The notes: generated by a model not told the origin, from the letters alone. A DNA stretch of 9,274 bases from JBKPDV01 sp046728075 (GCA_046728075.1 JBKPDV010000298.1:1-9274); one strand, 5' to 3'. Positions 1 through 7,952 are shown, numbered from the stretch's first letter. Translations and numbers: made by a program.

Positions 1-1
1 G

Positions 2-619
2 ATCGTGTTCGCGAGGCAGACCGATCCGCTCGCCCGGGAGATCCGCAAGTGGCGCGAGGACAATGTCGAGAGCGTCGACAATTCCAACGGCGCGTTGATC
101 GCCAAAGCCCTCTTCGCGGTCCGCGGAAAGAATCAGTATCCCGACGCGACCTTCACGCTGCGTCTGGCCTACGGTCCCGTCAAAGGCTACGAAGAAAACG
201 GCAAGCCGGTCCCCTTCCAGACCACGTGGGACGGCATGTACGCCCACTCCGACGCGCACGGCGGCAAGCCTCCCTATGACCTTCCGCAGTCCTACCTCGA
301 CGTCAAAGGAAAGGTCGATTCCAGAACGCCGGTCAACTTCGTCACCACTGCGGACACGACCGGCGGAAACTCGGGCAGCCCGGCTGTCAACCGGAGACTG
401 GAGCTGGTCGGCCTCCTCTTCGACGGAAACATCCAATCGCTCGGCAACGACGTCGTCTACACGGAAGACGTGGCCCGATCGGTCTGCGTCCATCCGGCGG
501 CGATGACCGCCGCGCTGCGCCAGGTCTACGGTGCGGCGGCTCTCGCCGACGAGCTCGAGAGACGCGCCGGGGCATCTCCAGCGAAACAGAAATCGATGCC
601 TGCAAAGAAGAAGTCGTAG
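2..619 (+). CDS. S46 family dipeptidyl-peptidase (DPP7/DPP11-like), C-terminal part, 5' end outside window
   Basis: The frame is open to the left window edge, so only about the last 205 residues of a family that is usually about 700 residues are present. A GTG at position 5 is probably an internal Val codon, not the start. The fragment contains the family's nucleophile motif TTGGNSGSP, with the catalytic Ser at residue 123 counted from that GTG. It is followed by ELVGLLFDGNIQSLGND and a VVYTEDVARSV segment typical of the S46 C-terminal end. The catalytic His and Asp lie upstream and cannot be checked. Known S46 enzymes are periplasmic or surface exopeptidases that release dipeptides from peptide N-termini. 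The residue 18 positions after the catalytic Ser is Gly (FDGN). This is the site that is Gly in DPP7 (hydrophobic P1) and Arg in DPP11 (acidic P1), so DPP7-like preference is inferred. The protein ends in a short Lys-rich tail. The next gene begins 62 bases downstream. Confidence 0.9.
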   Translation: MVFARQTDPLAREIRKWREDNVESVDNSNGALIAKALFAVRGKNQYPDATFTLRLAYGPVKGYEENGKPVPFQTTWDGMYAHSDAHGGKPPYDLPQSYLDVKGKVDSRTPVNFVTTADTTGGNSGSPAVNRRLELVGLLFDGNIQSLGNDVVYTEDVARSVCVHPAAMTAALRQVYGAAALADELERRAGASPAKQKSMPAKKKS

Positions 620-681
620 AGCCGATTGCCGGGCCGAGTTCCCGCTCGGATCGGAGCTAGAATTTCCTCGCTCTCAATCGC

Positions 682-3345
682 ATGACACTTTCCGAAGGCT
701 CGCGGCTTGGTCCCTACGAAATCTTGTCGACGGTCGGCTCCGGAGGCATGGGCGAGGTCTACCGCGCCAGAGATACGCGGCTGGACCGCGTCGTCGCGAT
801 CAAGATCCTCCCCTCCCACCTCTCGGAGAACGCTGAGATCCGCCAGCGGTTCGATCGGGAGGCGCGGACGATCTCGAGTCTCTCCCATCCGCACATCTGC
901 GCGCTCCACGACGTGGGCCACCAGGACGGAACCGACTATCTCGTCATGGAGTTTCTGGAGGGCGAAAGCCTCGCCGATCGACTCGCAAAAGGCCCGCTGC
1001 CGACGGAACAGGTTCTCCGTTATGGCATCCAGATCGCGGACGCGCTCGACCGCGCGCACCGGCAGGGGATCGTCCATCGGGACTTGAAGCCCGGAAACGT
1101 GATGCTGACGAAGTCGGGGATCAAGCTCGTGGACTTCGGTCTGGCGAAGCTCGCGGCCGCGGCGCCTGTCGCCTCGTCGCTCTCGGTGCTTCCCACGCAG
1201 GCGGGACTCAACCTGACGCAGGAGGGGACCATCCTGGGCACCTTCCAGTACATGGCGCCGGAGCAGCTCGAGGGTAAGGAAGCGGATGGGCGCTCGGACA
1301 TCTTCGCCTTCGGCGCCGTGCTCTACGAGATGGCGACCGGCAAAAAAGCGTTCTCGGGCAAGAGCCAGGCGTCACTCATCGCCGCGATCCTGGATTCCCA
1401 GCCCGCGCCGATCTCGACTATTCAACCGATGGCGCCGCCGGCGCTCGATCGCGTCGTCCAGACCTGTCTCGCCAAGGATCCCGATGACCGCTGGCAGACG
1501 GCTCACGATGTGATGCTGCAGTTGAGGTGGATCGCCGAGGGAGGCTCGCAAGCCGGAGTGCCGGCGCCGGTTGCCGCCCGTCGCCAGGGCCGCGAGCGCG
1601 CGGCCTGGATCGCGGCTGCCGTCTTTGCCGCGGCAGCCGCGGCTCTGGCCATCCTCTACTTCGGGACACCGCGCCGCGGGGACCGCATCGTTCGGACTTC
1701 GATTCTGCCGCCGTCGAAGATGGCCTACCGTTCGGTCGGCGAGGGCGCCGGACCGCCCGCCATCTCGCCCGACGGCCTCTCCCTTGCGTTCACGGCATCG
1801 GACGCTCCGGGAACATCGCAGCTCTGGGTTCGCCCACTGGACACTTCCGCCCCGCGGGCCCTGCCCGGAACCGAAGGCGCGACGTACCCATTCTGGTCTC
1901 CCGACAGCAAGTCCATCGCTTTTTTCTGCGGCGGCAAGTTGAAGAGGGTCGAGGCCTCGGGCGGTCCGGTCTTGACCGTGTGCGACGCGGCGGATGGACG
2001 CGGCGGCACCTGGAGCCGAGACGGTGTGATCGTTTTCGAGGCGCACTTTCGCGAACCCCTCGCGCGTGTCGCGGCGACCGGAGGTCCGGTCACTGCGGTC
2101 ACCAAGTTGGACGAGTCGCGGCGAGAGACGACCCATCGCTTTCCCTTCTTCCTCCCGGACGGGAACCACTTCCTCTACGAGGCCGGCAGCCACGCCGTCG
2201 GAACCGAGAGCGAGTTTCACGCGATCTACATCGGCTCTCTCGGCCAGGAGCCCCGGAAGTTGTTGCTGAGCGTCCGTTCCAAGCCGATCTACGCGGCCGG
2301 CCATCTCCTCTTCGTTCGCCAGAAGACTCTGATGGCGCAGCGCCTCGACTGGAAGAAGGGAAAGCTCATCGGGAACGCCTTTCCGATCGCCGAGAACGTT
2401 CAGGACGATCCCGGATACTTCACGGCGGTCTTTTCCGCCTCGGACGCCGGCGCCCTCGCCTACCAGGAGGCGGTAGGAAGCGGCGGGCTCCACGAGCTTG
2501 CCTGGTTCGATCGCAGCGGAAAGAAGCTCGAGACGATCGGCTCTCCGGGAATCTACTGGGCACCCCGAATCTCTCCCGACGGTCGGCGCGTCGTAACCAG
2601 CCTCGGGGACCCAGCGGACGTCTGGTTGCAAGATCTCGCGCGTCATGTCGCGACGCGCATGACCTTCGACCCGTCCGACGAGACCAACCCGTTATGGTCT
2701 CGCGATGGCTCGCAAATCTTCTTTACTTCGCAGCGCAGCGGGGCAGGCGACCTCTATCGCAAGTCGAGCTCCGGGGGGAGCGACGAATTGATCTTCTCGT
2801 CAAAGGAAGTCAAGACTCCGGTGAGCCTGAACTCCGACGGGCCAACTCTTCTCTTTCAGAGCCTGAACCCGAAGACCAAATGGGATCTGCTGCTGCTCTC
2901 GCTTTCGGACAGAAAAGTCACCCCCTTCCTTCAGACCGAGTTCGACGAAGTGGACGGCGAGTTTTCGCCGGACGGAAAATGGGTCGCTTATGCCTCCAAC
3001 GAGTCGGGGCGCTTCGAGGTCTATGTCCAGCCTTTCCCCGGCCCCGCAGGCAAGTGGCAGGTTTCGACGGTCGGAGGGAGAAATCCTGCGTGGCGGCGCG
3101 ACGGCCGAGAGCTCTTCTATCTCGCGCTCGACAAGAAGCTGATGGCCGTTCCGGTGCGCACCGGGGCCGCATTCGAGTCCGAGACCCCAACATCTCTGTT
3201 CCTAGCGCCGATCTTGAACGATCCGGACCGCCACTACGACGTCACGGCCGATGGACAGCGCTTCTTGATCGTCACCTCCGCTGGGGACGAGGCATCGACT
3301 CCTCTCACACTCGTTCAGAACTGGACTGCGCTGCTGCGCAAGTGA
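682..3345 (+). CDS. Membrane Ser/Thr protein kinase with C-terminal PD40/WD40-like beta-propeller repeats
   Basis: The protein is 887 residues. Residues 10-282 form a PknB-type kinase domain with all key residues: Gly-rich loop GSGGMGEVY (19-27), Lys41 (VAIKIL), Glu60, HRDLKPGN (132-139; Asp134 catalytic, Asn139 metal), DFG 151-153 and APE 192-194. It is an RD kinase with a Ser/Thr-rich activation segment of about 44 residues, longer than in PknB, and is likely autophosphorylated. One hydrophobic helix (about 308-328) follows a basic stretch, so the remainder should be extracytoplasmic. Residues 340-887 hold repeated PD40 motifs: ISPDGLSLAF 361, WSPDSKSIAF 405, LPDGNHFLY 491, ISPDGRRVV 630, WSRDGSQIFF 672 and FSPDGKWVAY 761. 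These suggest a TolB-type propeller that binds a protein or ligand. The start ATG is fixed by an in-frame TAG at 658-660, with no other plausible start between. No good Shine-Dalgarno is seen; the nearest GGAG (653-656) is too far. The next kinase starts 16 bases after the stop, so co-transcription is likely. The ligand is unknown. Confidence 0.95.
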   Translation: MTLSEGSRLGPYEILSTVGSGGMGEVYRARDTRLDRVVAIKILPSHLSENAEIRQRFDREARTISSLSHPHICALHDVGHQDGTDYLVMEFLEGESLADRLAKGPLPTEQVLRYGIQIADALDRAHRQGIVHRDLKPGNVMLTKSGIKLVDFGLAKLAAAAPVASSLSVLPTQAGLNLTQEGTILGTFQYMAPEQLEGKEADGRSDIFAFGAVLYEMATGKKAFSGKSQASLIAAILDSQPAPISTIQPMAPPALDRVVQTCLAKDPDDRWQTAHDVMLQLRWIAEGGSQAGVPAPVAARRQGRERAAWIAAAVFAAAAAALAILYFGTPRRGDRIVRTSILPPSKMAYRSVGEGAGPPAISPDGLSLAFTASDAPGTSQLWVRPLDTSAPRALPGTEGATYPFWSPDSKSIAFFCGGKLKRVEASGGPVLTVCDAADGRGGTWSRDGVIVFEAHFREPLARVAATGGPVTAVTKLDESRRETTHRFPFFLPDGNHFLYEAGSHAVGTESEFHAIYIGSLGQEPRKLLLSVRSKPIYAAGHLLFVRQKTLMAQRLDWKKGKLIGNAFPIAENVQDDPGYFTAVFSASDAGALAYQEAVGSGGLHELAWFDRSGKKLETIGSPGIYWAPRISPDGRRVVTSLGDPADVWLQDLARHVATRMTFDPSDETNPLWSRDGSQIFFTSQRSGAGDLYRKSSSGGSDELIFSSKEVKTPVSLNSDGPTLLFQSLNPKTKWDLLLLSLSDRKVTPFLQTEFDEVDGEFSPDGKWVAYASNESGRFEVYVQPFPGPAGKWQVSTVGGRNPAWRRDGRELFYLALDKKLMAVPVRTGAAFESETPTSLFLAPILNDPDRHYDVTADGQRFLIVTSAGDEASTPLTLVQNWTALLRK

Positions 3346-3361
3346 TCCCGCGAGACCCCCA

Positions 3362-5800
3362 ATGATCGGCCAGACGGTCTCGCATTACCGGATTCTGGGC
3401 AAGCTCGGAGGCGGCGGCATGGGCGTCGTCTACGAGGCGGAGGATCTGCGCCTCGGGCGTCACGTCGCCTTGAAGTTCCTGCCGGAAGAGCTCGCGCCCG
3501 ACGCCTCGACGCTCGAGCGTTTGAAGCGGGAAGCGCGCGCGGCGTCGTCCCTCCAGCACCCTCACATCTGCACGATCCACGACATCGACGAAGTCGACGG
3601 CCGGCCGTTCCTCGTCATGGAGATGCTGGAAGGAGAGACTCTCAAGGATCGCCTCGTGACCGGCCGCCTCCCCTTCGAGAAGGCGCTGGAGCTCTCCATC
3701 GAAATCGCCGACGCGCTCGACGCCGCTCATGCCCGAGGGATCATCCACCGCGACATCAAGCCCGCCAACATCTTCGTCACGCGCCGAGGGGAGGCCAAGC
3801 TGCTGGACTTCGGCCTGGCCAAGCTCGACACGCCTGCCGCGTCCGTCTCCTCGAGCGCGTCGCATCTGGCGACAGCGGCCGAGCCCGAGCATTTGACGAG
3901 CCCCGGGACCGCGATGGGGACGGTGGCCTACATGTCGCCCGAGCAGGCTCGCGGGGAGCCACTCGACGCTCGGACGGACCTCTTCTCGTTCGGGGCGGTC
4001 GTCTACGAGATGTCGACCGGCCGCCAACCCTTCGCCGGCAACACGACCGCCGTCCTCTTCGACGCGATCCTGAATCGCGATCCGACGCCGGTAGCCCGTC
4101 TCGGGCCGGAGCTGCCCGAAGAGCTCTCCCGGATCGTCCATCACGCTCTCGAGAAAGACAGGGAGCTTCGCTACCAGAGCGCCGCGGACATCCGCGCGGA
4201 CTTGAAGAGATTGCGCCGCGATTCGGAGTCCGGCCGCACCGGGGCATCCGCTGCTGCCCCGCCTCCAGCGCCGCAGAGGCGGCCCCTCCGACCGATGTTT
4301 CTAACGGGAGCCGCGGTCCTCATGGCCGCTGTCCTCGCCGGCGGATGGTGGCTTCTCTCCCATCGGAGGACCGGACAGGCTCACGCCTCGCGAACGACGC
4401 TGGCCATCCTCCCGTTTCAAAGCCTGACGCCGGACGCCAGCACCGACTATCTGCGTTATGCCCTGGCCGACGAGATCGCGACGACTCTCTCCTACGCCTC
4501 GTCCCTGGCCATCCGGCCTCTGGCCGCGACACGCAAGTACGCGCGGCCCGACGTGGACCCGCAAGCGGCGGGGCGGGAGCTGCAGGTCGGCCAGGTTCTG
4601 GCCGGGTCCTTTCAGAAGGAAGGGGACCGGTTCCGGGTCACTCTCGAGGTGATCGACACCGACAGCAATCGCGTGATCTGGCACGACACCTCCAACGTCG
4701 GCGCGGCCGATTTGCTCGGCCTTCGCGAACAGATCTCGACACGGTTGCGTCGTGATCTGCTTCCGTTGCTCGGAGCCTCCGCCTCTGAGCCGGCCAATCG
4801 CCCCCGAAATCCCGAAGCCTACGACCTCTACTTGAAAAGCACGGCTGTCTCCCGAGATCCGTTGCCAAACAAAGACGCCATCAAGATGCTCGAGAAGTCC
4901 GTCGCGCTCGACCCCTCCAATCCCGCGGCGTGGAACGCGCTCGGCAAGCGCTACTACTACAACGGCACCTATGCCGACGGCGGCTCGGCCGCGATCGAGC
5001 GCGCGCGCACGGCTTACATGCACGCGCTCGAAACGCAGCCGCCGCTCCTGGACGCCGTCGCCAGCGTCGTCTCGCTCCAGACAGAGGGAGGCGACCTCAC
5101 CGGCGCGATGGAAGAGGCCGGGCAGCTGTTGGCGACCCATCCGGATTCCGCCCGGGCTCATTTCACGCTCTCTTACGTGCTGCGCTACGCCGGGAAGCTC
5201 GAAGACTCCGCGCGAGAATGCGAGGCTGCGCTCTCGATCGACCCGAAGGACCCGGGTTGGCGCTCCTGCGCCCTGACCTACACACTCCAGCAAAAGTACG
5301 ATCGTGCGATGGTCTATGTCGACCTGGACGCCGGCTCGCAATGGGCGACGCTGGTGGAAGCAGACATCCGGTTGAGACAGGAACGTCCCCAACAAACGCT
5401 GGCGCTCTTGAAAAAGCGGAGGGATCCCGTCGGCGGCATCACGTCCGGATTCGAAAGCCTTCTGGCGACCTTTCTTTCCTGCCTGGAAGGGCGGCCGAAT
5501 GCCGACGCCGCCAAACGCTGGCGGGATGTCGAGCCGATTCTGATCAACGGAAGGGATGCGGAGCCGAAGTACTACGATGCGGGCCGCGCCGCGTTCTGTC
5601 ATCAGGACGAGGTGGCGCTGCACCTGCTGCGCAGCTCGGTCGAAGGGAATTTCCTCGCCTATCCGGCGATGGATGTGGATCCTCTGCTGGCGAGGCTCCG
5701 TTCGCGGCCCGAATTCGCGGCTATCCGAGCGCTTGCGATGGAAAGGCAGAGCCAGATCGTCGCTCCCTGGAAGGCGCGCAGGGCCCTCCCGAGCTCCTGA
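3362..5800 (+). CDS. Membrane Ser/Thr protein kinase with TolB-N/FlgO-like and TPR C-terminal region
   Basis: The protein is 812 residues. The kinase domain spans about residues 9-285: Gly loop GGGGMGVVYEA (16-26), Lys38 (VALKFL), Glu57, HRDIKPAN (129-136), DFG 149-151 and SPE 192-194 in place of APE. This is an RD kinase with intact catalytic residues. A Pro/Ala/Arg-rich linker leads to one membrane helix (about 312-333). Next comes a domain beginning TTLAILPFQSLTPDASTDYL (345-364) and containing VLAGSFQKEGDRFRVTLEVI and DTDSNRVIW. This is the TolB N-terminal/FlgO-like fold often found in bacterial kinases and adenylate cyclases. From about 485 to 785 there are TPR-like helical pairs, for example KSVALDPSNPAAWNALGKRY (512-531) and CEAALSIDPKDPGW (620-633). 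TPRs usually bind protein partners, here probably outside the membrane. The gene starts 16 bases after the first kinase and is probably in its operon. No clear Shine-Dalgarno is seen before the ATG. The kinase domains resemble each other, suggesting duplication followed by sensor exchange. The substrate is unknown. Confidence 0.94.
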   Translation: MIGQTVSHYRILGKLGGGGMGVVYEAEDLRLGRHVALKFLPEELAPDASTLERLKREARAASSLQHPHICTIHDIDEVDGRPFLVMEMLEGETLKDRLVTGRLPFEKALELSIEIADALDAAHARGIIHRDIKPANIFVTRRGEAKLLDFGLAKLDTPAASVSSSASHLATAAEPEHLTSPGTAMGTVAYMSPEQARGEPLDARTDLFSFGAVVYEMSTGRQPFAGNTTAVLFDAILNRDPTPVARLGPELPEELSRIVHHALEKDRELRYQSAADIRADLKRLRRDSESGRTGASAAAPPPAPQRRPLRPMFLTGAAVLMAAVLAGGWWLLSHRRTGQAHASRTTLAILPFQSLTPDASTDYLRYALADEIATTLSYASSLAIRPLAATRKYARPDVDPQAAGRELQVGQVLAGSFQKEGDRFRVTLEVIDTDSNRVIWHDTSNVGAADLLGLREQISTRLRRDLLPLLGASASEPANRPRNPEAYDLYLKSTAVSRDPLPNKDAIKMLEKSVALDPSNPAAWNALGKRYYYNGTYADGGSAAIERARTAYMHALETQPPLLDAVASVVSLQTEGGDLTGAMEEAGQLLATHPDSARAHFTLSYVLRYAGKLEDSARECEAALSIDPKDPGWRSCALTYTLQQKYDRAMVYVDLDAGSQWATLVEADIRLRQERPQQTLALLKKRRDPVGGITSGFESLLATFLSCLEGRPNADAAKRWRDVEPILINGRDAEPKYYDAGRAAFCHQDEVALHLLRSSVEGNFLAYPAMDVDPLLARLRSRPEFAAIRALAMERQSQIVAPWKARRALPSS

Positions 5801-5839
5801 TTTCCGCGCGCCGGGCGCGGACCCCCTTGCCCCATCCGG

Positions 5840-5850
5840 TATATTGGAAA
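5840..5850 (+). promoter_or_regulatory. Weak candidate -10 element and Shine-Dalgarno before the small duplicated gene
   Basis: The 59-base gap after the second kinase is GC-rich except for TATATT (5840-5845), which resembles a sigma-70 -10 box, followed by GGAAA (5846-5850) placed 9 bases before the ATG at 5860. No convincing -35 box is present at 16-18 bases upstream. The GGAAA supports the choice of start; the promoter reading is tentative. Confidence 0.25.
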
Positions 5851-5859
5851 AGCTCCCTC

Positions 5860-6342
5860 ATGCGAACAACCGAGCTCCTGCGGATCCGCAAGCAGAACGT
5901 GCTGGTCGACCTGGCACTGCCGGGCACCCCTCCGAGAGAGGTCGAAATCTTCCTTCCCGAGTACGGGACGCAGCCCTACCGCCGGCAGCACGTGCTCGAC
6001 CTGCTCGAGCAAAGCCGGCCTTTTCTTCCGGCGCGCGACCGGCTTTCGGGCTCCTGGGAGCTCTTCAACCGGGACAACCTCCTCTGGGTCCGGGTTCCGC
6101 GGGGGCGACTCGGCGAGGACGAGCACGGGGAGGACGAGCTCTACGACTTCGAGAAGAAGGTCCGGGTCGACTTCGATCAAGGGGAGTCGATCGAAGGGGA
6201 GCTCCTCTACTCGGCGCCCGGAGAGGAGACCCGGGTCGCGGACTACTTGAATCAAGACGGCCGCTTTTTCAGTCTGTGGCAGGGGGAACACCTCTATCTG
6301 GTCAACAAGGCGTCCGTGCTGCGCGTGGTGGAGCACGGTTGA
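5860..6342 (+). CDS. Small acidic protein of unknown function with two copies of one domain, upstream of pilT
   Basis: The protein is 160 residues, with no signal peptide or membrane helix, so probably cytoplasmic. I do not recognise it firmly. The C-terminal half resembles the small beta-rich DUF6812-type domains found in some Acidobacteriota and deltaproteobacterial proteins; this is from memory and uncertain. The two halves appear homologous. Residues 14-80 and 101-158 share the order V-x-VD, a (V/I)E-containing strand, a short helix (HVLDLLEQSRPFLP versus VADYLNQDGRFFSL), then (SWELFNRDNLLWVRV versus EHLYLVNKASVLRVV). An acidic linker (GEDEHGEDELYDFE) joins them. The ATG at 5860 is chosen because GGAAA lies 9 bases upstream and earlier in-frame sequence overlaps the kinase gene in another frame. 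The pilT start follows 40 bases after the stop, so the two may be co-transcribed. A link to type IV pili is inferred only from this position. Confidence 0.85.
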   Translation: MRTTELLRIRKQNVLVDLALPGTPPREVEIFLPEYGTQPYRRQHVLDLLEQSRPFLPARDRLSGSWELFNRDNLLWVRVPRGRLGEDEHGEDELYDFEKKVRVDFDQGESIEGELLYSAPGEETRVADYLNQDGRFFSLWQGEHLYLVNKASVLRVVEHG

Positions 6343-6372
6343 TTGCGTGACGCTCTTCATTTTCAACTGACT

Positions 6373-6385
6373 GGAGTTTTTCTTG
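6373..6385 (+). promoter_or_regulatory. Ribosome binding site that sets a TTG start for pilT
   Basis: GGAG (6373-6376) lies 6 bases before TTG (6383-6385). An in-frame TGA at 6368-6370 excludes any longer product, and the first in-frame ATG is about 85 codons further in, which would cut away most of the N-terminal extension. TTG is therefore the best start. Confidence 0.7.
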
Positions 6386-7930
6386 GCCCAGATTGACGCC
6401 CTGCTTCAAAGCATCACGAAGTTCGGAGCCCAGAGCGCGTTGCTCTCCTCGGGGGAGAAAGTGCAGCTCTCCTTCCCCACCGGAAAGCGCTACGCGAGCC
6501 AAACGACTCCTCACGCCAATCTGGTGGCCCTCGTGGAGGAGATCCTTCCCGCAGGGGTGACGTTGAACCGCAACGGCGGCACGACGTTCCTTTACAGCCA
6601 CAAAGGAGTCCCGGTCACGATCCGCGTCGACGCCGCCATGAGCTCCTGGAAGGTAGCGATCGAGCCAAAACTCGCTGCGCCCGACGCCGCTGCCTCGCCC
6701 GAGACAGCCTCTCCCGGCCGGCCAACGACGACCGCTGCCCAGGCCGCGGCCGCGCCTCCCGCTCCCGCCCCTGCGCCTGCTCCCGCTCCCGCTCCCGGGA
6801 TTCCGAAGCCGTCGCGCTCCTACAGCGACGTGACAGTCCATACCGCGATCGAGCGTCTCCTGCTGAAGATGCTCGAACTGGGCGCCTCGGACCTGCATCT
6901 GTCCTGCGGCGGCCCCCCTTACGTGCGCCTTCACGGCGTCATGCAGGCGCTCCCCGGTCAGCCGTCGCTCGAGCCCGATGACTTGCTCGCCCGGCTCTAC
7001 GAGATCACCCCCGAGCGCAACCGCGAAGAGTTCGAGCGGCGCAACGACACCGACTTTGCGCATTCGATTCCCGGCGCCTCGCGATTCCGGGTCAATTTCT
7101 TCCGCGACCGCAAGGGCCCGGCGGCAGTCTTTCGGGCCATCCCATTCGAAATTCTCTCGCCGGAGCAGATCGGACTGCCCAAGAGCGTTCTCGAGCTGTG
7201 CTACCTGACCAAGGGGCTCGTGCTCGTCACCGGTCCGACCGGTTCAGGCAAGTCGACGACGCTCGCGACGTTGATCGACCATATCAACCAGAATCGCACC
7301 GACCACATCGTCACGATCGAGGACCCGATCGAATTCGTCCACGAGAACAAGAAGTGCCTCATTCACCAGCGCGAGGTCCACTCACACACCGATTCCTTCA
7401 AGGATGCCCTGCGCGCCGCCCTGCGCGAGGATCCGGACATCGTGCTCGTCGGCGAAATGCGGGACCTCGAGACCATCGCGATCGCCGTCGAGACGGCCGA
7501 GACGGGACACCTCGTCTTCGGAACCCTTCACACGACCACGGCCCCTTCGACGGTCGATCGAGTCATCGATCAGTTCCCCGCCGACAGACAGGAGCAGATC
7601 CGGACAATGCTCGCCGGATCGCTCAAAGCGGTGATCTCGCAGACACTCTGCAAGAAGATCAGCGGCGGCCGCGTGGCGGCCTATGAGATTCTGGTCTGCA
7701 ACAGCGCCGTCGCCAATCTGATCCGTGAGAAGAAGACCTTTCAGATCTACTCGATCATCCAGACCAGCAAGCAGCAAGGAATGACGACCATGAACGATTC
7801 GCTGTTGACCCTTGTCAAGAACAAGGTGATCGATTTCCGCGAAGCCCACGCGATGGCGGTCAACAAGTCGGAATTCGAAGGCCAGCTCGTTCGGGAGGGC
7901 ATCCGAGGCGGCACCGTCCCCGAGAGCTGA
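6383..7930 (+). CDS. pilT: PilT, type IV pilus retraction ATPase with an N-terminal extension
   Basis: The protein is 515 residues; typical PilT is about 345-370. The canonical part starts near residue 150 with ERLLLKMLELGASDLHLSC and RFRVNFFRDR, the PAS-like N-terminal domain. It continues into the secretion-ATPase core: Walker A GPTGSGKST (284-292), Asp box TIEDPIEF (311-318), Walker B DPDIVLVGEMRD (350-361, Glu358) and His box ETGHLVFGTLHT (373-384). The AVANLIRE stretch (441-448) matches the AIRNLIRE motif that PilT needs for retraction, and QGMTTMNDSLLTLV follows. This supports PilT over PilB. Such proteins form hexamers at the cytoplasmic base of the type IV pilus and depolymerise pilin, driving twitching motility and DNA uptake. 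Residues 1-95 are an extra domain joined by an Ala/Pro linker (about 96-140, with a PA repeat at 125-138). That domain appears related to PilT's own N-terminal domain. The start is TTG with a good GGAG. No other pilus genes are in the window. Confidence 0.95.
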   Translation: MAQIDALLQSITKFGAQSALLSSGEKVQLSFPTGKRYASQTTPHANLVALVEEILPAGVTLNRNGGTTFLYSHKGVPVTIRVDAAMSSWKVAIEPKLAAPDAAASPETASPGRPTTTAAQAAAAPPAPAPAPAPAPAPGIPKPSRSYSDVTVHTAIERLLLKMLELGASDLHLSCGGPPYVRLHGVMQALPGQPSLEPDDLLARLYEITPERNREEFERRNDTDFAHSIPGASRFRVNFFRDRKGPAAVFRAIPFEILSPEQIGLPKSVLELCYLTKGLVLVTGPTGSGKSTTLATLIDHINQNRTDHIVTIEDPIEFVHENKKCLIHQREVHSHTDSFKDALRAALREDPDIVLVGEMRDLETIAIAVETAETGHLVFGTLHTTTAPSTVDRVIDQFPADRQEQIRTMLAGSLKAVISQTLCKKISGGRVAAYEILVCNSAVANLIREKKTFQIYSIIQTSKQQGMTTMNDSLLTLVKNKVIDFREAHAMAVNKSEFEGQLVREGIRGGTVPES

Positions 7931-7947
7931 GTCGACCGACTCGCAGC
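7929..7947. terminator. Weak hairpin at the end of pilT
   Basis: GAGTC (7929-7933) and GACTC (7938-7942) can pair around a four-base loop. Outer bases GCT (7926-7928) and AGC (7945-7947) extend the pairing across a small bulge. The T-run (7977-7980) is about 30 bases away rather than adjacent, so this is not a classic intrinsic terminator. It lies between convergent genes, where a terminator is expected. Confidence 0.25.
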
Positions 7948-7952
7948 TTCGC

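Noticed and set aside
634..649. Hairpin CCGAG/CTCGG between the peptidase and the first kinase
   Set aside because: It has only 5 base pairs and no T-run directly after it; common by chance in GC-rich DNA. The nearby TAGAAT (658-663) also lacks a properly spaced -35 box.
1372..2646. Long minus-strand open frame of 424 codons antisense to the first kinase
   Set aside because: It is opposite a clear kinase/PD40 gene, its translation is Arg/Gly/Asp-rich low-complexity with no recognisable motif, and such frames are expected in high-GC DNA.
1527..3365. Plus-strand open frame of 612 codons overlapping the first kinase in another frame
   Set aside because: The translation is extremely Arg-rich without domain motifs, whereas the kinase frame has conserved catalytic residues and PD40 repeats throughout.
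4301..5623. Minus-strand open frame of 440 codons antisense to the second kinase
   Set aside because: It is a shadow of the TolB-like/TPR coding region with no independent motif or ribosome site.
5804..5820. Hairpin CCGCGC/GCGCGG after the second kinase as an intrinsic terminator
   Set aside because: The 6-bp stem is real but is followed by ACCCCC rather than a T-run, so there is no support for rho-independent termination.
4930..5859. 5' extension of the small duplicated gene's frame back into the second kinase
   Set aside because: The extension overlaps the TPR region in a different frame and is Arg/Ala-rich. The ATG at 5860 with GGAAA upstream starts where protein-like sequence begins.
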